Notes: generated by a model from the letters alone, not told the origin. A DNA stretch of 64,000 nucleotides from Aquicella siphonis (GCF_902459485.1 NZ_LR699119.1:806001-870000); one strand, 5' to 3'; shown: positions 17,214 through 26,598, counted from the first letter of the stretch. Numbers and translations: made by a program.

Positions 17214-19630
17214 AGCGGATTTTATTCATTGTTTTCTTGATCTCGTTAACTTCCAGTCTTTTTGCTGCCAGCCGGGAAATTAATTTGGTCGTGGATTATA
17301 AGGCAGTTGATTTTACTGGAAAATACAGAACAGCGATTGCCGTCAATCATCAGATTCCCGCACCCATTTTGCATTTCAGGGAAGGCGATGAAGTGACAAT
17401 CAACGTATATAACCGGTTAAACGAGGAAACCGCCATTCACTGGCATGGTATACTGGTGCCATGGCAAATGGATGGTGTTTTGGGAATATCTCAAAAAGGT
17501 ATTCAGCCTGGCCAGTCATTTCGCTATCACTTCACGCTTAATCAATCCGGCACTTATTGGTACCATGCTCACGCGGGCTTGCAGGAACAACAGGGTTTAT
17601 ATGGGGCTTTTTTAATCGATCCACGCCGGCCTCCTGGCTATGCATATACTCGCGAGTATGTCATTGTTTTATCTGACTGGAGCAACACCAATCCGGAACA
17701 GATTCTTGCCAATCTCAAAAAGGAAGGCGACTATTATTCTCCTCGTTTTCCGTTGCAGCCATCATTGGCGAAATTCATTCATGATTACCGCAAGGCCAAT
17801 CCCGGCGAGCGCCAATTGTTGATTAACGATTACAAGATGATGCAAGACATGCGCATGAGTATTTATGATATCAGTGATGTCGCATATGATGCTTTTCTCC
17901 TAAATGGACAATCCAATCACAATCCCTGGATGGCGTCTGTCAAACAGGGTGATATTGTGCGTCTTCGTTTTATCGGGGCCGGCGGGAGTACACTGTTTCG
18001 TGTCAAAATACCGGGCACGACCATGCAAATGGTACATGTGCAGGGAAATGACGTAGAACCTTATTCTGTCAGTGATTTTACAATAGCGCCGGGGGAGACA
18101 TATGATGTATTGGTGCCGATTAAACAGAGCCGTGCTTATATTATTTATGCCGAGTCAGTGGATACTTTGGGCGCGGCTTATGGCGCCTTGATTACAGCTC
18201 CTGGCCAAAGCGCTGATTTTAATGCTGTGGCACCCTTTCCCGAACCTCCGCCGGTAACAAGAGAAATGATGGCAAATATGATGCCGTCAGACATAAACCA
18301 TGGCATGGCGTCATCCACAAGTATGCAGATGAATCATTCCATGCCGAGCATGCCAAACAAGCCTATGGCGATGAATCATTCCATGCCGACCGAACCGTCA
18401 ATTCCGGGAGATTCAATTATCTCGCCGGATATGCCGCAGAAATCAGGCACGGCAGCCAGCACAAAATACCAACCCTTGAGAGCATTGACAAAAACCAATG
18501 ATATAAATAAGCCCGTCACGGGAGTTATTCGAATGGAATTATTTGGCTATATGGACCGTTTTATCTGGTTCATCAATGGCGTGCCTGAATATAAAGCCAA
18601 GCCGATTGTGCTTGATCCGGCCAGGCGCTATCGGATTGTTTTTACCAATTCTTCAATGATGCATCATCCCATGCATATTCATGGTCACTGGTTTATTTTG
18701 CGCAAAGGCGCGGGCAGTTATGATCCCTTGCTGCATACGATTGATGTCGCACCCGGTGCCACCATGGTCGCAGATATTGACACGGATGCCAGCGGTCAAT
18801 GGTTTTTCCATTGCCACCTGCTTTATCACATGGTGGCTGGAATGTCGCGGGTATTTCAATACTCGACTTTGCTTGAGTTGACGAAGAAGGAAGCTAAGCC
18901 ACAGGATCTTGTCAGACAGACCGCTTATCATAACCGGCCGATTGTCAGAGTGGATGAAACCAGGCCTATTGATGTTTCGTTGGTCAGACATCCGATGGCG
19001 CATCCTTCCGGCTGGTGGTTTGCGGACTTTTTTGATGTGGGCATGGATCCGTTTCACAATGTGCAGGAAGTAACTTTCAAAGGGTTGTATGGCGGTGATT
19101 ATCATAAATTGCAATTATTGACCGAAGACGCGGAAATCAATAAAGGAAAAATAGAAAACGCGGATATCGATATATTTTATTGGCGTTTGCTTAGCCAGTT
19201 CTGGGCGCTGAAAGGCGGGGCGAATTATTTTTACCGGCCTGCGCGTGTTCCTTATTGGCAGCCTGGTATTGGAGTCGAAGGTTTGATGCCTTATTTCATT
19301 GATACAAATGCAAGAGGATATTACTACGCTGGCAGCGCCAAGATGGATATTGAGTTGTCTCGTGATACACAAATTACCAATAATTTTTTTATCCGTCTTG
19401 GTATTCGCAGTATTCTGGCAACAAAAACTGTTGTGCGGGCGCAAATCGGCAGCGGGTTGAACCAAATGCGGTATTTGTTACGGCCATATTATCGTCTCAT
19501 GCCGGGATTAAACTTGTTCGCGGAGTATGAGCACGATCAGGAATACGGCGCGTTTAAGCGGTTCCGAACGCAAGATGGGGAGCCGGTTGGCGAAAATACA
19601 CTTACACTTGGATTGTCCTTCCTGTTTTAA
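17210..19630 (+). CDS. Multicopper oxidase (CopA-type) fused to CopB-like outer-membrane barrel
   Basis: 806 residues from a GTG preceded by AGGAG. A signal peptide ends near LFAASRE. The CopA part (to about 580) has three cupredoxin domains and the copper ligands: AIHWHGI (near 78), WYHAHAGLQ (near 120), HHPMHIHGHWF (near 485) and HCHLLYHMVAGM (near 535), which supply type 1, 2 and 3 sites. A Met/His-rich stretch (about 350-405, with MNHSMPSMPNKPMAMNHSMP) lies before domain 3. Residues from about 600 (GWWFADFFDVGMDPFHNVQ) match CopB, an outer-membrane beta-barrel of copper resistance. It continues with ENADIDIFYWRLLSQFWALKGG and ends in ...LSFLF with a terminal Phe, as barrels do. CopA and CopB are normally separate genes. 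Expected role: periplasmic Cu(I) oxidation and copper tolerance. There is no frame break. Confidence 0.9.
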   Translation: MKRILFIVFLISLTSSLFAASREINLVVDYKAVDFTGKYRTAIAVNHQIPAPILHFREGDEVTINVYNRLNEETAIHWHGILVPWQMDGVLGISQKGIQPGQSFRYHFTLNQSGTYWYHAHAGLQEQQGLYGAFLIDPRRPPGYAYTREYVIVLSDWSNTNPEQILANLKKEGDYYSPRFPLQPSLAKFIHDYRKANPGERQLLINDYKMMQDMRMSIYDISDVAYDAFLLNGQSNHNPWMASVKQGDIVRLRFIGAGGSTLFRVKIPGTTMQMVHVQGNDVEPYSVSDFTIAPGETYDVLVPIKQSRAYIIYAESVDTLGAAYGALITAPGQSADFNAVAPFPEPPPVTREMMANMMPSDINHGMASSTSMQMNHSMPSMPNKPMAMNHSMPTEPSIPGDSIISPDMPQKSGTAASTKYQPLRALTKTNDINKPVTGVIRMELFGYMDRFIWFINGVPEYKAKPIVLDPARRYRIVFTNSSMMHHPMHIHGHWFILRKGAGSYDPLLHTIDVAPGATMVADIDTDASGQWFFHCHLLYHMVAGMSRVFQYSTLLELTKKEAKPQDLVRQTAYHNRPIVRVDETRPIDVSLVRHPMAHPSGWWFADFFDVGMDPFHNVQEVTFKGLYGGDYHKLQLLTEDAEINKGKIENADIDIFYWRLLSQFWALKGGANYFYRPARVPYWQPGIGVEGLMPYFIDTNARGYYYAGSAKMDIELSRDTQITNNFFIRLGIRSILATKTVVRAQIGSGLNQMRYLLRPYYRLMPGLNLFAEYEHDQEYGAFKRFRTQDGEPVGENTLTLGLSFLF

Positions 19631-19756
19631 ATTTTGAGCCTGGATTAGAGTGACCATTGCTCCGGGCCATGCCATGAATGATCACAGATAAAATTATTCA
19701 TAAAAAATAGCAACTTGAGACACGCTGTCCGGTATTAACCAATTCCTCTGTTGATT

Positions 19757-19782
19757 CAAGTGAACAGGCCGTATGCTATAAT
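19757..19782 (+). promoter_or_regulatory. Likely sigma-70 promoter of the 19832 gene
   Basis: A perfect -10 TATAAT (19777-19782) with an upstream TG (TGCTATAAT, extended -10) and a -35-like TTCAAG 16 bases before it. It lies about 45 bases upstream of the start codon. Confidence 0.6.
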
Positions 19783-19831
19783 TTTTTTATACGCGTAAAG
19801 ATATGACAGACAACAAGACGGGGATATGCAT

Positions 19832-21364
19832 ATGAAAGGCCGCGAAGGTGATGAGTCTGAAGATGCCGAAACTTCCAAAAAACCAAAAAAGAAACGCGAA
19901 TTTTCCACTGGCATGCGCTACAAACGGGAAGTTAAAACAGATTGGCAAAGCCACGGTGTCAGTATTTTTCAAAAAATTCCAGGTGAAGATGAGCAGAATA
20001 CGGATAGGAAAAAATATCAGAAAGACTGGTTCGCAAAATTGATCAGCCTGGATCTTGCCATCAAGGAAACCATAGCGGGCGAGTTATTGCGTTATCTCAC
20101 CCGTAACAATACTCCCAAAGTCAGGATGATATACGGCAAATCAGCTTATTCATCCGGAGCAAGAAGTGAAGGGGTGGAAGGATATTATAATTTTGCAAAC
20201 CTGGACATTGTAGATCTGATGAGGGGGAATCATTTCCGGGGACTTGCTTCCACATTAATCTCGCTGATTCTGTTGGGCGAAAGTGATGCCAATCTTCATA
20301 ATCTTTATATTAATGCGCATGGAGTGGTGGGAAATATTGATTCGGACAGAAAGTTCCTGAATCGGGAACCTGTTACCAGTGAAAATCTTGACGGCTTTCC
20401 GCATCCGTCAGACCGCGGAGCACGATGGCTAATCATGAATCATGAGGTTCCAGGCAATAGCCATTTGGCCGGACTTGAAGCGGAGGCAAGCCGGGACGAA
20501 CATTTTAACGACGAACGTAACAAGACTCTTTTATTGATCCTGCTGACGCCGGATGAGTTTTTCAGGAAGTTTTTTGATGACATTATTCAATATGATAAAG
20601 TGAGTGAGTTATTGGGAGACGATGTCAGTCAATACCATGATGAGTTGAGCCGGTATTTTTTTACCCGGCTTTCCGAAGTTCGCGCGGCGGCGCTTGCGTT
20701 GCCTTCTTTTCAGCTGTTCATTCAGGACGAAGAGGAAATGAAGCGGGCTACGGAGGAGATTCGCGATTATATGCTGGACTTCAGATTTGAAGGCAAGTCC
20801 GCGTTTTCAAAAAAGAAGGAGGAATCGGAAGCAGTTCTTCTTCAGGAATTTTCCCGCCATACCGATGAGATTATCGGTATGGGACGCGCGGCTCATAAGG
20901 CAGCCGGATATCATACTATCTTACTGGGAAATTTGCAGGCATTCATTCATACGGAGGCAGCCCAGCAGAAAAACGGCCCCGTCAAGACCGGACTGATTGC
21001 CTTATTAAATGCGGTAAAAGACGTGGGTGGGCATTTCGTCAGTTTCTCTGCCGAGCAGCAGAAGGCGGTATTGAAACATGTTTTTGAACATCTGGATATT
21101 ATAATGTCCAGTAAATCGCGCAGCCTGTGGCTGTATAAGTCCGAAAGCCCCGAAACACGGTGGCTGAAATTTAAAGCAGGCAATGCGGGCTATATTGCAG
21201 CAGCCGGTCTGGATGTCGACATTTCACACCCGCTCGTCAATGTTCGTAAAATGAAGGCGGAAGATTATTACCGCTATCTGGCGGCAACCCGGCTGGACTT
21301 GAGACAACCGCTGCCTGTTCCCGGATCAGACAAACCAGGTCCGTCACGAAAAAAGCCTTCCTGA
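19832..21364 (+). CDS. Atypical kinase-like protein, candidate secreted effector (family copy 1)
   Basis: 510 residues. The ATG at 19832 is preferred over 19826 because of its spacing from GGGGA. It is homologous to the protein at 31390-32775: both have a catalytic-loop-like element (here GESDANLHNLYI, about 149-160) followed by an I-D pair (GNIDSDRKF, about 168-176). Both later share L-L-x-I-x-L-x-P-D-E and a segment L-P-S-F-Q-L-F-I near 290. The order D-x-x-x-x-N then I-D resembles the catalytic and metal-binding loops of PI3/4-kinase or HipA-like folds. Kinase activity is inference only. The N-terminus is Lys/Glu-rich (SKKPKKKREF) and the C-terminus is polar (SDKPGPSRKKPS). No signal peptide or membrane segment is present. 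The next gene converges on it and carries the same loop pattern. Confidence 0.8.
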   Translation: MKGREGDESEDAETSKKPKKKREFSTGMRYKREVKTDWQSHGVSIFQKIPGEDEQNTDRKKYQKDWFAKLISLDLAIKETIAGELLRYLTRNNTPKVRMIYGKSAYSSGARSEGVEGYYNFANLDIVDLMRGNHFRGLASTLISLILLGESDANLHNLYINAHGVVGNIDSDRKFLNREPVTSENLDGFPHPSDRGARWLIMNHEVPGNSHLAGLEAEASRDEHFNDERNKTLLLILLTPDEFFRKFFDDIIQYDKVSELLGDDVSQYHDELSRYFFTRLSEVRAAALALPSFQLFIQDEEEMKRATEEIRDYMLDFRFEGKSAFSKKKEESEAVLLQEFSRHTDEIIGMGRAAHKAAGYHTILLGNLQAFIHTEAAQQKNGPVKTGLIALLNAVKDVGGHFVSFSAEQQKAVLKHVFEHLDIIMSSKSRSLWLYKSESPETRWLKFKAGNAGYIAAAGLDVDISHPLVNVRKMKAEDYYRYLAATRLDLRQPLPVPGSDKPGPSRKKPS

Positions 21365-21393
21365 TATTCCCCTGTAATAAAAAAGTGATGCTT

Positions 21394-21426
21394 GCATCCT
21401 GACCACCGAAGTGGTCAGTTCATGCA
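21394..21426. terminator. Hairpin between convergent genes
   Basis: CTGACCAC-cgaa-GTGGTCAG (21399-21418) is a perfect 8-bp stem with a tetraloop, extended outward by TGCAT/ATGCA. It lies 30 bases after the 19832 gene and 15 before the end of the 22712 gene. It probably terminates both, although no long T-run follows. Confidence 0.6.
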
Positions 21427-21440
21427 GACCGGCATCAAAA

Positions 21441-22712
21441 TCATGACGGCGAGTCTTGTTCTGTTTCATTTTTTATCCGCAGGGCGTGATAAGTCATTAA
21501 TTGCGACTGATAGAAGTGTTGTATGCCAGTCATCATTTCCTTGCGGTTCCTATCCATGCCAGCGCAGATGTCATGCAGCTTGTCCGTTTCACAGGGGGTA
21601 AGAGGATCATTTAACCGTTCAAGAAGCTGTGCATAGCTGAAAACAACCATTTGATAGAGACTATTCTGGAAGTCTGCCTGGAATCCGGCGTCGTCCAGGA
21701 CGTAGATATCATCCTGTTTGATGAACCGGCTGATTTCATACACTATGGTTTGTACTGCGGTTAATCGATGGTCTTTGATATACTGCGTGAACGCATTTGA
21801 TTTGACACAGATATCGGTCAATATCCTGATTTGTGAGCTTACATATTTAATGGCGTCCTGCCGGTCTTGGGAGTTTCTGATGTGCAAGCCAAGGAGCCAG
21901 CGTTTTATGCAAGCGGTGATGATCGCTTTTAATGCTGAAAAATGCTTTTCATTGTTAAATCGCAAGTCACTGGCTAATGCCCGGGTGTAAGAACGTAACT
22001 CGGGTGTATGAAAAAACCAATGCGTAGGATAATGATGCTTTAATTCGGGAAGCGCGTGATAGTCTTCTTCGTGAAGCTGGCCGATAAACGCCCGTCGCTT
22101 GTCTTGAATGACATAAACAGGCCGGCCGGAGGAAGTCATGCTCATTCTGGCGGGGAAAGGCGTATTATTGTATACAATGACTTTAACATCACTGGGTTTG
22201 TTTTTCTTCCCGCGATGATATTTTTCCACAATTGGCCAAAAACAGGTTTCCGGATCCAGTCCGACAAAATACTGATTTTTATCTATTACCACGTTATAGA
22301 TGTTAAAATCATTATCTTGATATAAATACTTGTTGAACACGACTCTTCCCATTCCTTCCCAGAACAGGTTGTTCTCGCTGATCATTTTGTTCCAGTCATG
22401 ATAGAGTGTTCTGATCTGATATTCGCCTACGCTATCATCCTGCGGGACTCTTCTTGAATAGAGATGGGTTTCTGACATGCAGATTTCAGGCTGGGTATGG
22501 CCGATTTCAAAGCGGAATATTTCATTGACGGCAATAATAAAGGCCAATAAATTCGGATGTGTCTGATCATGTTTTATTTTGATTTTGATCCAATCTGACG
22601 TGTCAAAACGGCCGGCCTTGTTTTTGACTTGTCTGAATGGGTATGTCTTACAGCCAAAACCTTCCTGGAATTGCCGAAACAAATCTTGTTGCTCAGTCAA
22701 TTTGCTTTCCAT
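21441..22712 (-). CDS. Atypical kinase-like protein, candidate secreted effector (family copy 2)
   Basis: 423 residues from the ATG at 22712 (AAGGG upstream); the frame extends 34 codons further to 22814 with a basic leader that looks less natural. It contains QDNDFNIYNVVI (about 132-143) followed by FVGLDPETCFWPI (about 149-161), the same loop-then-acidic order as copies at 19832 and 31390. HWFFHTPELRSY and a helical C-terminal half follow. The invariant catalytic-loop Asn (N140) and Asp (D153) are kept, so a nucleotide-dependent transferase is possible. No signal peptide or membrane helix is present. The C-terminus ends RIKNETEQDSPS, with acidic residues as in many Dot/Icm substrates. Function is unproven. 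Confidence 0.75.
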   Translation of the reverse strand: MESKLTEQQDLFRQFQEGFGCKTYPFRQVKNKAGRFDTSDWIKIKIKHDQTHPNLLAFIIAVNEIFRFEIGHTQPEICMSETHLYSRRVPQDDSVGEYQIRTLYHDWNKMISENNLFWEGMGRVVFNKYLYQDNDFNIYNVVIDKNQYFVGLDPETCFWPIVEKYHRGKKNKPSDVKVIVYNNTPFPARMSMTSSGRPVYVIQDKRRAFIGQLHEEDYHALPELKHHYPTHWFFHTPELRSYTRALASDLRFNNEKHFSALKAIITACIKRWLLGLHIRNSQDRQDAIKYVSSQIRILTDICVKSNAFTQYIKDHRLTAVQTIVYEISRFIKQDDIYVLDDAGFQADFQNSLYQMVVFSYAQLLERLNDPLTPCETDKLHDICAGMDRNRKEMMTGIQHFYQSQLMTYHALRIKNETEQDSPS

Positions 22713-22973
22713 CTCATGTTTCCCTTGTCGTTCTGTCAACCTTTGGCGAGCCCTGTGCCGCCATTTCCAGCTCAAAGAATACATAGTGATAACCATTTTC
22801 CGGCAGGCAGGCAAGGAAAATCAGCTTGTAATCTGGTTATGCAGAAATAGTAATAATGAATAATATTTATTTTCCATAATAAACTTAAAGTTTATAGTAT
22901 GCTGATCACAGAATTTTGGCCATTTTCCCATTGAGTTATTCCCTGATCTCGAATTTTGCTAATAGGTATAGCG

Positions 22974-22990
22974 CTTAATATTAATTTAAG
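22974..22990 (+). promoter_or_regulatory. PmrA-box-like direct repeat upstream of kinase gene
   Basis: CTTAATATT-aa-TTTAAG: two TTAA cores at 22975-22978 and 22986-22989 spaced exactly 11 bases, matching the tandem half-sites I recall for PmrA control of Legionella/Coxiella effector genes. It lies 79 bases before the ATG at 23069; TATGAT at 22996-23001 could act as -10. Confidence 0.5.
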
Positions 22991-23068
22991 TGACGTATGA
23001 TATCTTTTTGATCAACTATAAATACACAAATCACACAAACACACTACACACAAAACGGGGAGCTGGTT

Positions 23069-24364
23069 ATGTCTTTTAATAGATTTGATGAGAATAATTT
23101 TAATCAATTTTTCTTTTTTCATTCATTTCCTGCTTTTGAAAGAAGTAAAAAAAGAAGAGAAAAGTTAACTTCCCGCAAATCGAAATCAAAACAAAAATTA
23201 GTGTATGCAACAAAAAAGAATAAAAAAATAAAGGTAAAAGGTGAGTTTTCTCAAGCCGGTTTGCATGGTCAGACCGTAGTTGAGAAACCTGATACGATAC
23301 CACCTGTTATCACTCTGGATACAAGTTCAGCCACGTCATCAGATGCGAGTGCGCATATTCCCGAATTGATAAGAGATAAAACCGCGATAGTTGACGGTCG
23401 TCTGGTGCCTCTCGCTCGCGTTAGCGAGGTGACTGCCATGATAGATCTGGTTGGTGAACTTAACCGGCAAATGGGAACCGCATTGTCTTATTTTGTGAGT
23501 TCATTAACGGGAACAGGATACGATATCTTAACGGCTGACGGTAAATATTATGCCGTATTTCCTCAAGTTATTTATGCCAAATCTATAGAATCATCTTCGC
23601 AAGAAAAATCATATCTTCACATTAAACTGGTGCAGGATATCCAGTCCGGTGAATGGCATATTCTGAAAAGCTATCAGGTAAATGACGGGAGCCTGATTGA
23701 TAATATTCGTTCAGAGATAAACCTGCTAATTCAAGCAGGTCAGTTTGTTTCAAGCGTTGATAGTCTTGCTTATAACCAAACCTTGTATGTGATTAAACAT
23801 TATGCGCCAGGGTATGATTTAACCAGGCTGCTTCGCGAAGAGATAAGTTTTGAAGAAAAATTGTTTGCTTCTATTAAAATGACAGAAGCTATGCTAAGGC
23901 TTCACCATCATTGTCAATTGCTTCACTGTGATATTAAACTCGATAACGTAGTGTATGATCGAAAGAGTGGCATAGCAACCCTGATTGACTTCGATGTGTC
24001 GTTAAGCATGGAAGGCAGCGCAATGGCGGTGAGCGATAAATTGCGCGGCACCTTTGGTTATCTTGCTCCCGAACTGTTAAGAAGTGAAAACAAGTACGTC
24101 TTTAATGAGAAAACAGAAGTGTATGCATTTGGAATGACATTGGCAAAATGGTTTGGAGTGGAAGCGTTTCTATCAAGTGCTTCCGGATTAAGTGAGCAAA
24201 CGCTTTTCCGGCCTGAGCTGTCTTCGCAGCAATCACTGGTTCTGCCTTTAATTAAAGCAATGGTAAGCGATGACCCTGATGAGCGTCCGACATTTGAGGG
24301 CGTATTGCGTCAGCTTCAAGCATTGGCACCCGCCTTAGAGCCAAGAAAGTCTTTTATGAACTAA
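23069..24364 (+). CDS. Eukaryotic-like Ser/Thr protein kinase, candidate effector
   Basis: 431 residues; the start follows CGGGGAG at six bases. Residues 1-60 are Phe/Asn- then Lys-rich (RSKKRREKLTSRKSKSKQK) and residues 61-110 are a linker. The kinase domain runs from about 140 to 420. It contains catalytic loop LLHCDIKLDNVV (286-295; HCD for HRD, Asn 293 kept), the metal motif LIDFDVS (DFD in place of DFG, 307-309), activation loop GTFGYLAPELL (APE 333-335), and VYAFGMTLAKWF for subdomain IX. No glycine-rich loop is obvious; Lys 200 (WHILKSYQV) and Glu 217 may be the beta3/alphaC pair. Such kinases in this group are typically translocated to phosphorylate host proteins; that role is inference. 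The gene is monocistronic. Confidence 0.87.
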   Translation: MSFNRFDENNFNQFFFFHSFPAFERSKKRREKLTSRKSKSKQKLVYATKKNKKIKVKGEFSQAGLHGQTVVEKPDTIPPVITLDTSSATSSDASAHIPELIRDKTAIVDGRLVPLARVSEVTAMIDLVGELNRQMGTALSYFVSSLTGTGYDILTADGKYYAVFPQVIYAKSIESSSQEKSYLHIKLVQDIQSGEWHILKSYQVNDGSLIDNIRSEINLLIQAGQFVSSVDSLAYNQTLYVIKHYAPGYDLTRLLREEISFEEKLFASIKMTEAMLRLHHHCQLLHCDIKLDNVVYDRKSGIATLIDFDVSLSMEGSAMAVSDKLRGTFGYLAPELLRSENKYVFNEKTEVYAFGMTLAKWFGVEAFLSSASGLSEQTLFRPELSSQQSLVLPLIKAMVSDDPDERPTFEGVLRQLQALAPALEPRKSFMN

Positions 24365-24603
24365 TATTTTGATCAATTTGTCCTGAGGCTACCTGTTTTA
24401 TCAACTGCGTGGTATGACAAAAATTCCGAAGCAACCTTCTCCGACGCTATTGCATTTATCAGGCGCAGTACCTGGGCAGGAAATTATTTTAATGACTCTA
24501 CATTTATGGCTCTAACCCAGAAAAAGACAGTATTAGATTAGGGAAAAATGGCGTCCGGCACGCATCATAAGAGTGCGCGCCGAGCGTGTTTAATGCGCCT
24601 GAC

Positions 24604-25791
24604 TCACGGCATCTTCAACTGCTGGACGGGATCATGCCGGGTGGTTGTGCTTCCCTGGCTGCGCCTGTTGAACATGCCGATGTGATGCAAGGGTTTAATT
24701 TTGTATTCCTGTGCGTATTCATCAATCTTGCGGTTGACATAATCTTCTCTGACACTGGTAAAAACAGCCAGTGCCTCATTGACGGAAGACCGGTGTTCTC
24801 TTGCGAGACGTATCATTTTTAAAAGAGCGAGCATCATGGCGGATATTTCGAGGCTGTTTAAATCATGCGTGCCATCCTTGAAAATATTGGGGAAATTGTA
24901 ATCTTCCATATCTTCAAGATTAAGCCCTGGCTCATCGGCATACCAAAGTTGGCCAATGATAATGGCCATGGAAAAGACATCTGATTTTTCATCTGTTCCT
25001 TCCTGATGATATACCTCCACAGGGATAAAGCCGGGTGTGCCCTGAAATTCGTCTTTATCATCCGTGTCTATGCGTTTGCTCAAGCCGAAATCAAAAAGCT
25101 GCAATTCATTTGTGCTGATATCCATCATCACGTTTTCCGGTTTGAGGTCTCGATGAATCACGCCTCGTTGATGCAGTTCACTTAGCCTTTCCAGGAGCAG
25201 GGCAGTGATGGTCAGGCGTTTATAGGTTGATAATGTCAATTCGTTGCAAAACATTTTATCCAGTATGGTTTGCAAGTCATATCCGTTCAGTCGCTTCATC
25301 ACGATATAACTCTTGTATCGTTGATTCAATAATTTCGTTAACACGGGAGATTTGGCGTGCAAATTCCCGGCCAGTCTGGTTAGCTGTGCTTCATCCAGGA
25401 GATATTTCAAGTCATCCGGGTCAAACTCCTGGATTTTGACCACGCGCTGCTTGTTGTTTTTAGTGATCAAGGCGTCATTGTACAGAGGTGCCAGTGTACA
25501 GGCGACAGCGTAAATGTGGCTGAATCCGCCGCTGCCTATCAGATGATTGTGGTCTATCACTTCATAGCGGTCTTCGGCAGGATTCCGATTGCTGGGACGA
25601 CAGATGATATCGTGAGACAGGATAATTCCAAACGGCTGCATAATAGACGTATTGCCAAGGCGTTTGAGATAAATGTGACGTTTGTCGCGTTCAAACACCG
25701 CGCACTTGCCTTTGTTGCTGGCAAATAATTCTCGCAGCAGCGGCGAATCGTCTTCTGTCAACAGAGTTGGGTTGATTCTTCTGACGCGCAT
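24604..25791 (-). CDS. Eukaryotic-like Ser/Thr protein kinase, complete motif set, candidate effector
   Basis: 395 residues with every canonical kinase element. The Gly-rich loop is LIGSGGFSHIYAV (84-96), VVKIQEF gives the ATP-binding Lys 119, and DEAQ the Glu 134. The catalytic loop is VIHRDLKPENVMM (211-223), DFGLSK is at 234-239, GTPGFIPVEV at 251-260, and KSDVFSMAIIIGQLWY is subdomain IX. About 80 residues of non-kinase sequence precede the domain, including YEVIDH just before the Gly loop. The tail is basic and polar. It is probably active. It converges with the kinase at 23069 with a 240-base featureless gap between. A strong AAGGAGG ribosome site precedes the start. Confidence 0.9.
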   Translation of the reverse strand: MRVRRINPTLLTEDDSPLLRELFASNKGKCAVFERDKRHIYLKRLGNTSIMQPFGIILSHDIICRPSNRNPAEDRYEVIDHNHLIGSGGFSHIYAVACTLAPLYNDALITKNNKQRVVKIQEFDPDDLKYLLDEAQLTRLAGNLHAKSPVLTKLLNQRYKSYIVMKRLNGYDLQTILDKMFCNELTLSTYKRLTITALLLERLSELHQRGVIHRDLKPENVMMDISTNELQLFDFGLSKRIDTDDKDEFQGTPGFIPVEVYHQEGTDEKSDVFSMAIIIGQLWYADEPGLNLEDMEDYNFPNIFKDGTHDLNSLEISAMMLALLKMIRLAREHRSSVNEALAVFTSVREDYVNRKIDEYAQEYKIKPLHHIGMFNRRSQGSTTTRHDPVQQLKMP

Positions 25792-25814
25792 GATTCCTCC
25801 TTGATAAGCGCTAA

Positions 25815-25840
25815 AGACTATCTTTATCCAGGGATAGTCT
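25815..25840. promoter_or_regulatory. Inverted repeat in the leader of the 25791 kinase gene
   Basis: AGACTATC-tttatccagg-GATAGTCT, a perfect 8-bp inverted repeat, centred about 36 bases upstream of the start codon. It could be an operator or an mRNA hairpin. Confidence 0.4.
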
Positions 25841-26022
25841 GATGTGTTATTCCGTTCAACTATTGTGCCTCTTGTCAGTTAAAAACGCTATGGATGATAG
25901 TTTTGTATAAGAAAAAATCTGCCTGACATTGCGGCCGGTTTTATTGAAAAATACCCGGTCCAAATAACAAGATGCGGGTGTCTTGCGCGCTTTTCGCGTG
26001 ATGCCCCTGCAAGGCTAATCAC

Positions 26023-26598
26023 CTAGTCATTTTCAGCCGGTTCATAATGGATCATATTATGAAAGCTGACAGTTTTTGTAGTGAGATTTCGGTAGCCATG
26101 CGGCTGGCTGGCATCAAAGCGTAAACCTTCGTCTTGGGATACAGATTGCCAGCGGCCGTTTACCAGTATTTCCATCTTTCCCCTGACGACAATAACATGT
26201 TCAGTCACGCCATGCTTATGCGGCGGAGACAAGTGTTCGCAGGAAGGCAGCAACTCGATGAGAAAAATTTCGCAATTTAATCGGGCGTCGTACGGGAACA
26301 AGGTTTTGACGCGGATTTTATTATCAGCAGGATGCAGGATTTTCGGCCTGCCGGATCGCTGTACACGCTGGTCCGGATAACCCTCGATTTCTTCAAGAAA
26401 AGAAGAAAAGGAAGTCTGGAAGCCGCTAGCGATTTTCCAGAGCGTGGCAATGGTGGGACTTGATTCCTCCCGTTCTATCTGACCTAACATGGCTTTGCTT
26501 ACCCCGGTTTCTGCGGCGGTCTTGTCCAGACTCCAGCCTCTTGCGCGGCGCAGCGACCGCAAGGTCAAGGAGATATGTTGATAGATGGCTTTCGTCAT
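26023..26598 (-). CDS. XRE-type regulator with C-terminal cupin domain
   Basis: 191 residues from the ATG at 26598; the frame extends five codons to a TTG. The helix-turn-helix domain is at about 10-65 (RRARGWSLDKTAAETGVSKAMLGQIEREESSPTI, given here only as its position and hallmark SKAMLGQIE). A cupin domain follows at about 100-185, with HLSPPHKHGVTEHVIVVRG supplying metal or effector contacts. Regulators of this type control small metabolic operons, often for amino-acid or amine metabolism. It is divergent from the AlaX-type and permease genes, which are plausible targets. Confidence 0.88.
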   Translation of the reverse strand: MTKAIYQHISLTLRSLRRARGWSLDKTAAETGVSKAMLGQIEREESSPTIATLWKIASGFQTSFSSFLEEIEGYPDQRVQRSGRPKILHPADNKIRVKTLFPYDARLNCEIFLIELLPSCEHLSPPHKHGVTEHVIVVRGKMEILVNGRWQSVSQDEGLRFDASQPHGYRNLTTKTVSFHNMIHYEPAEND

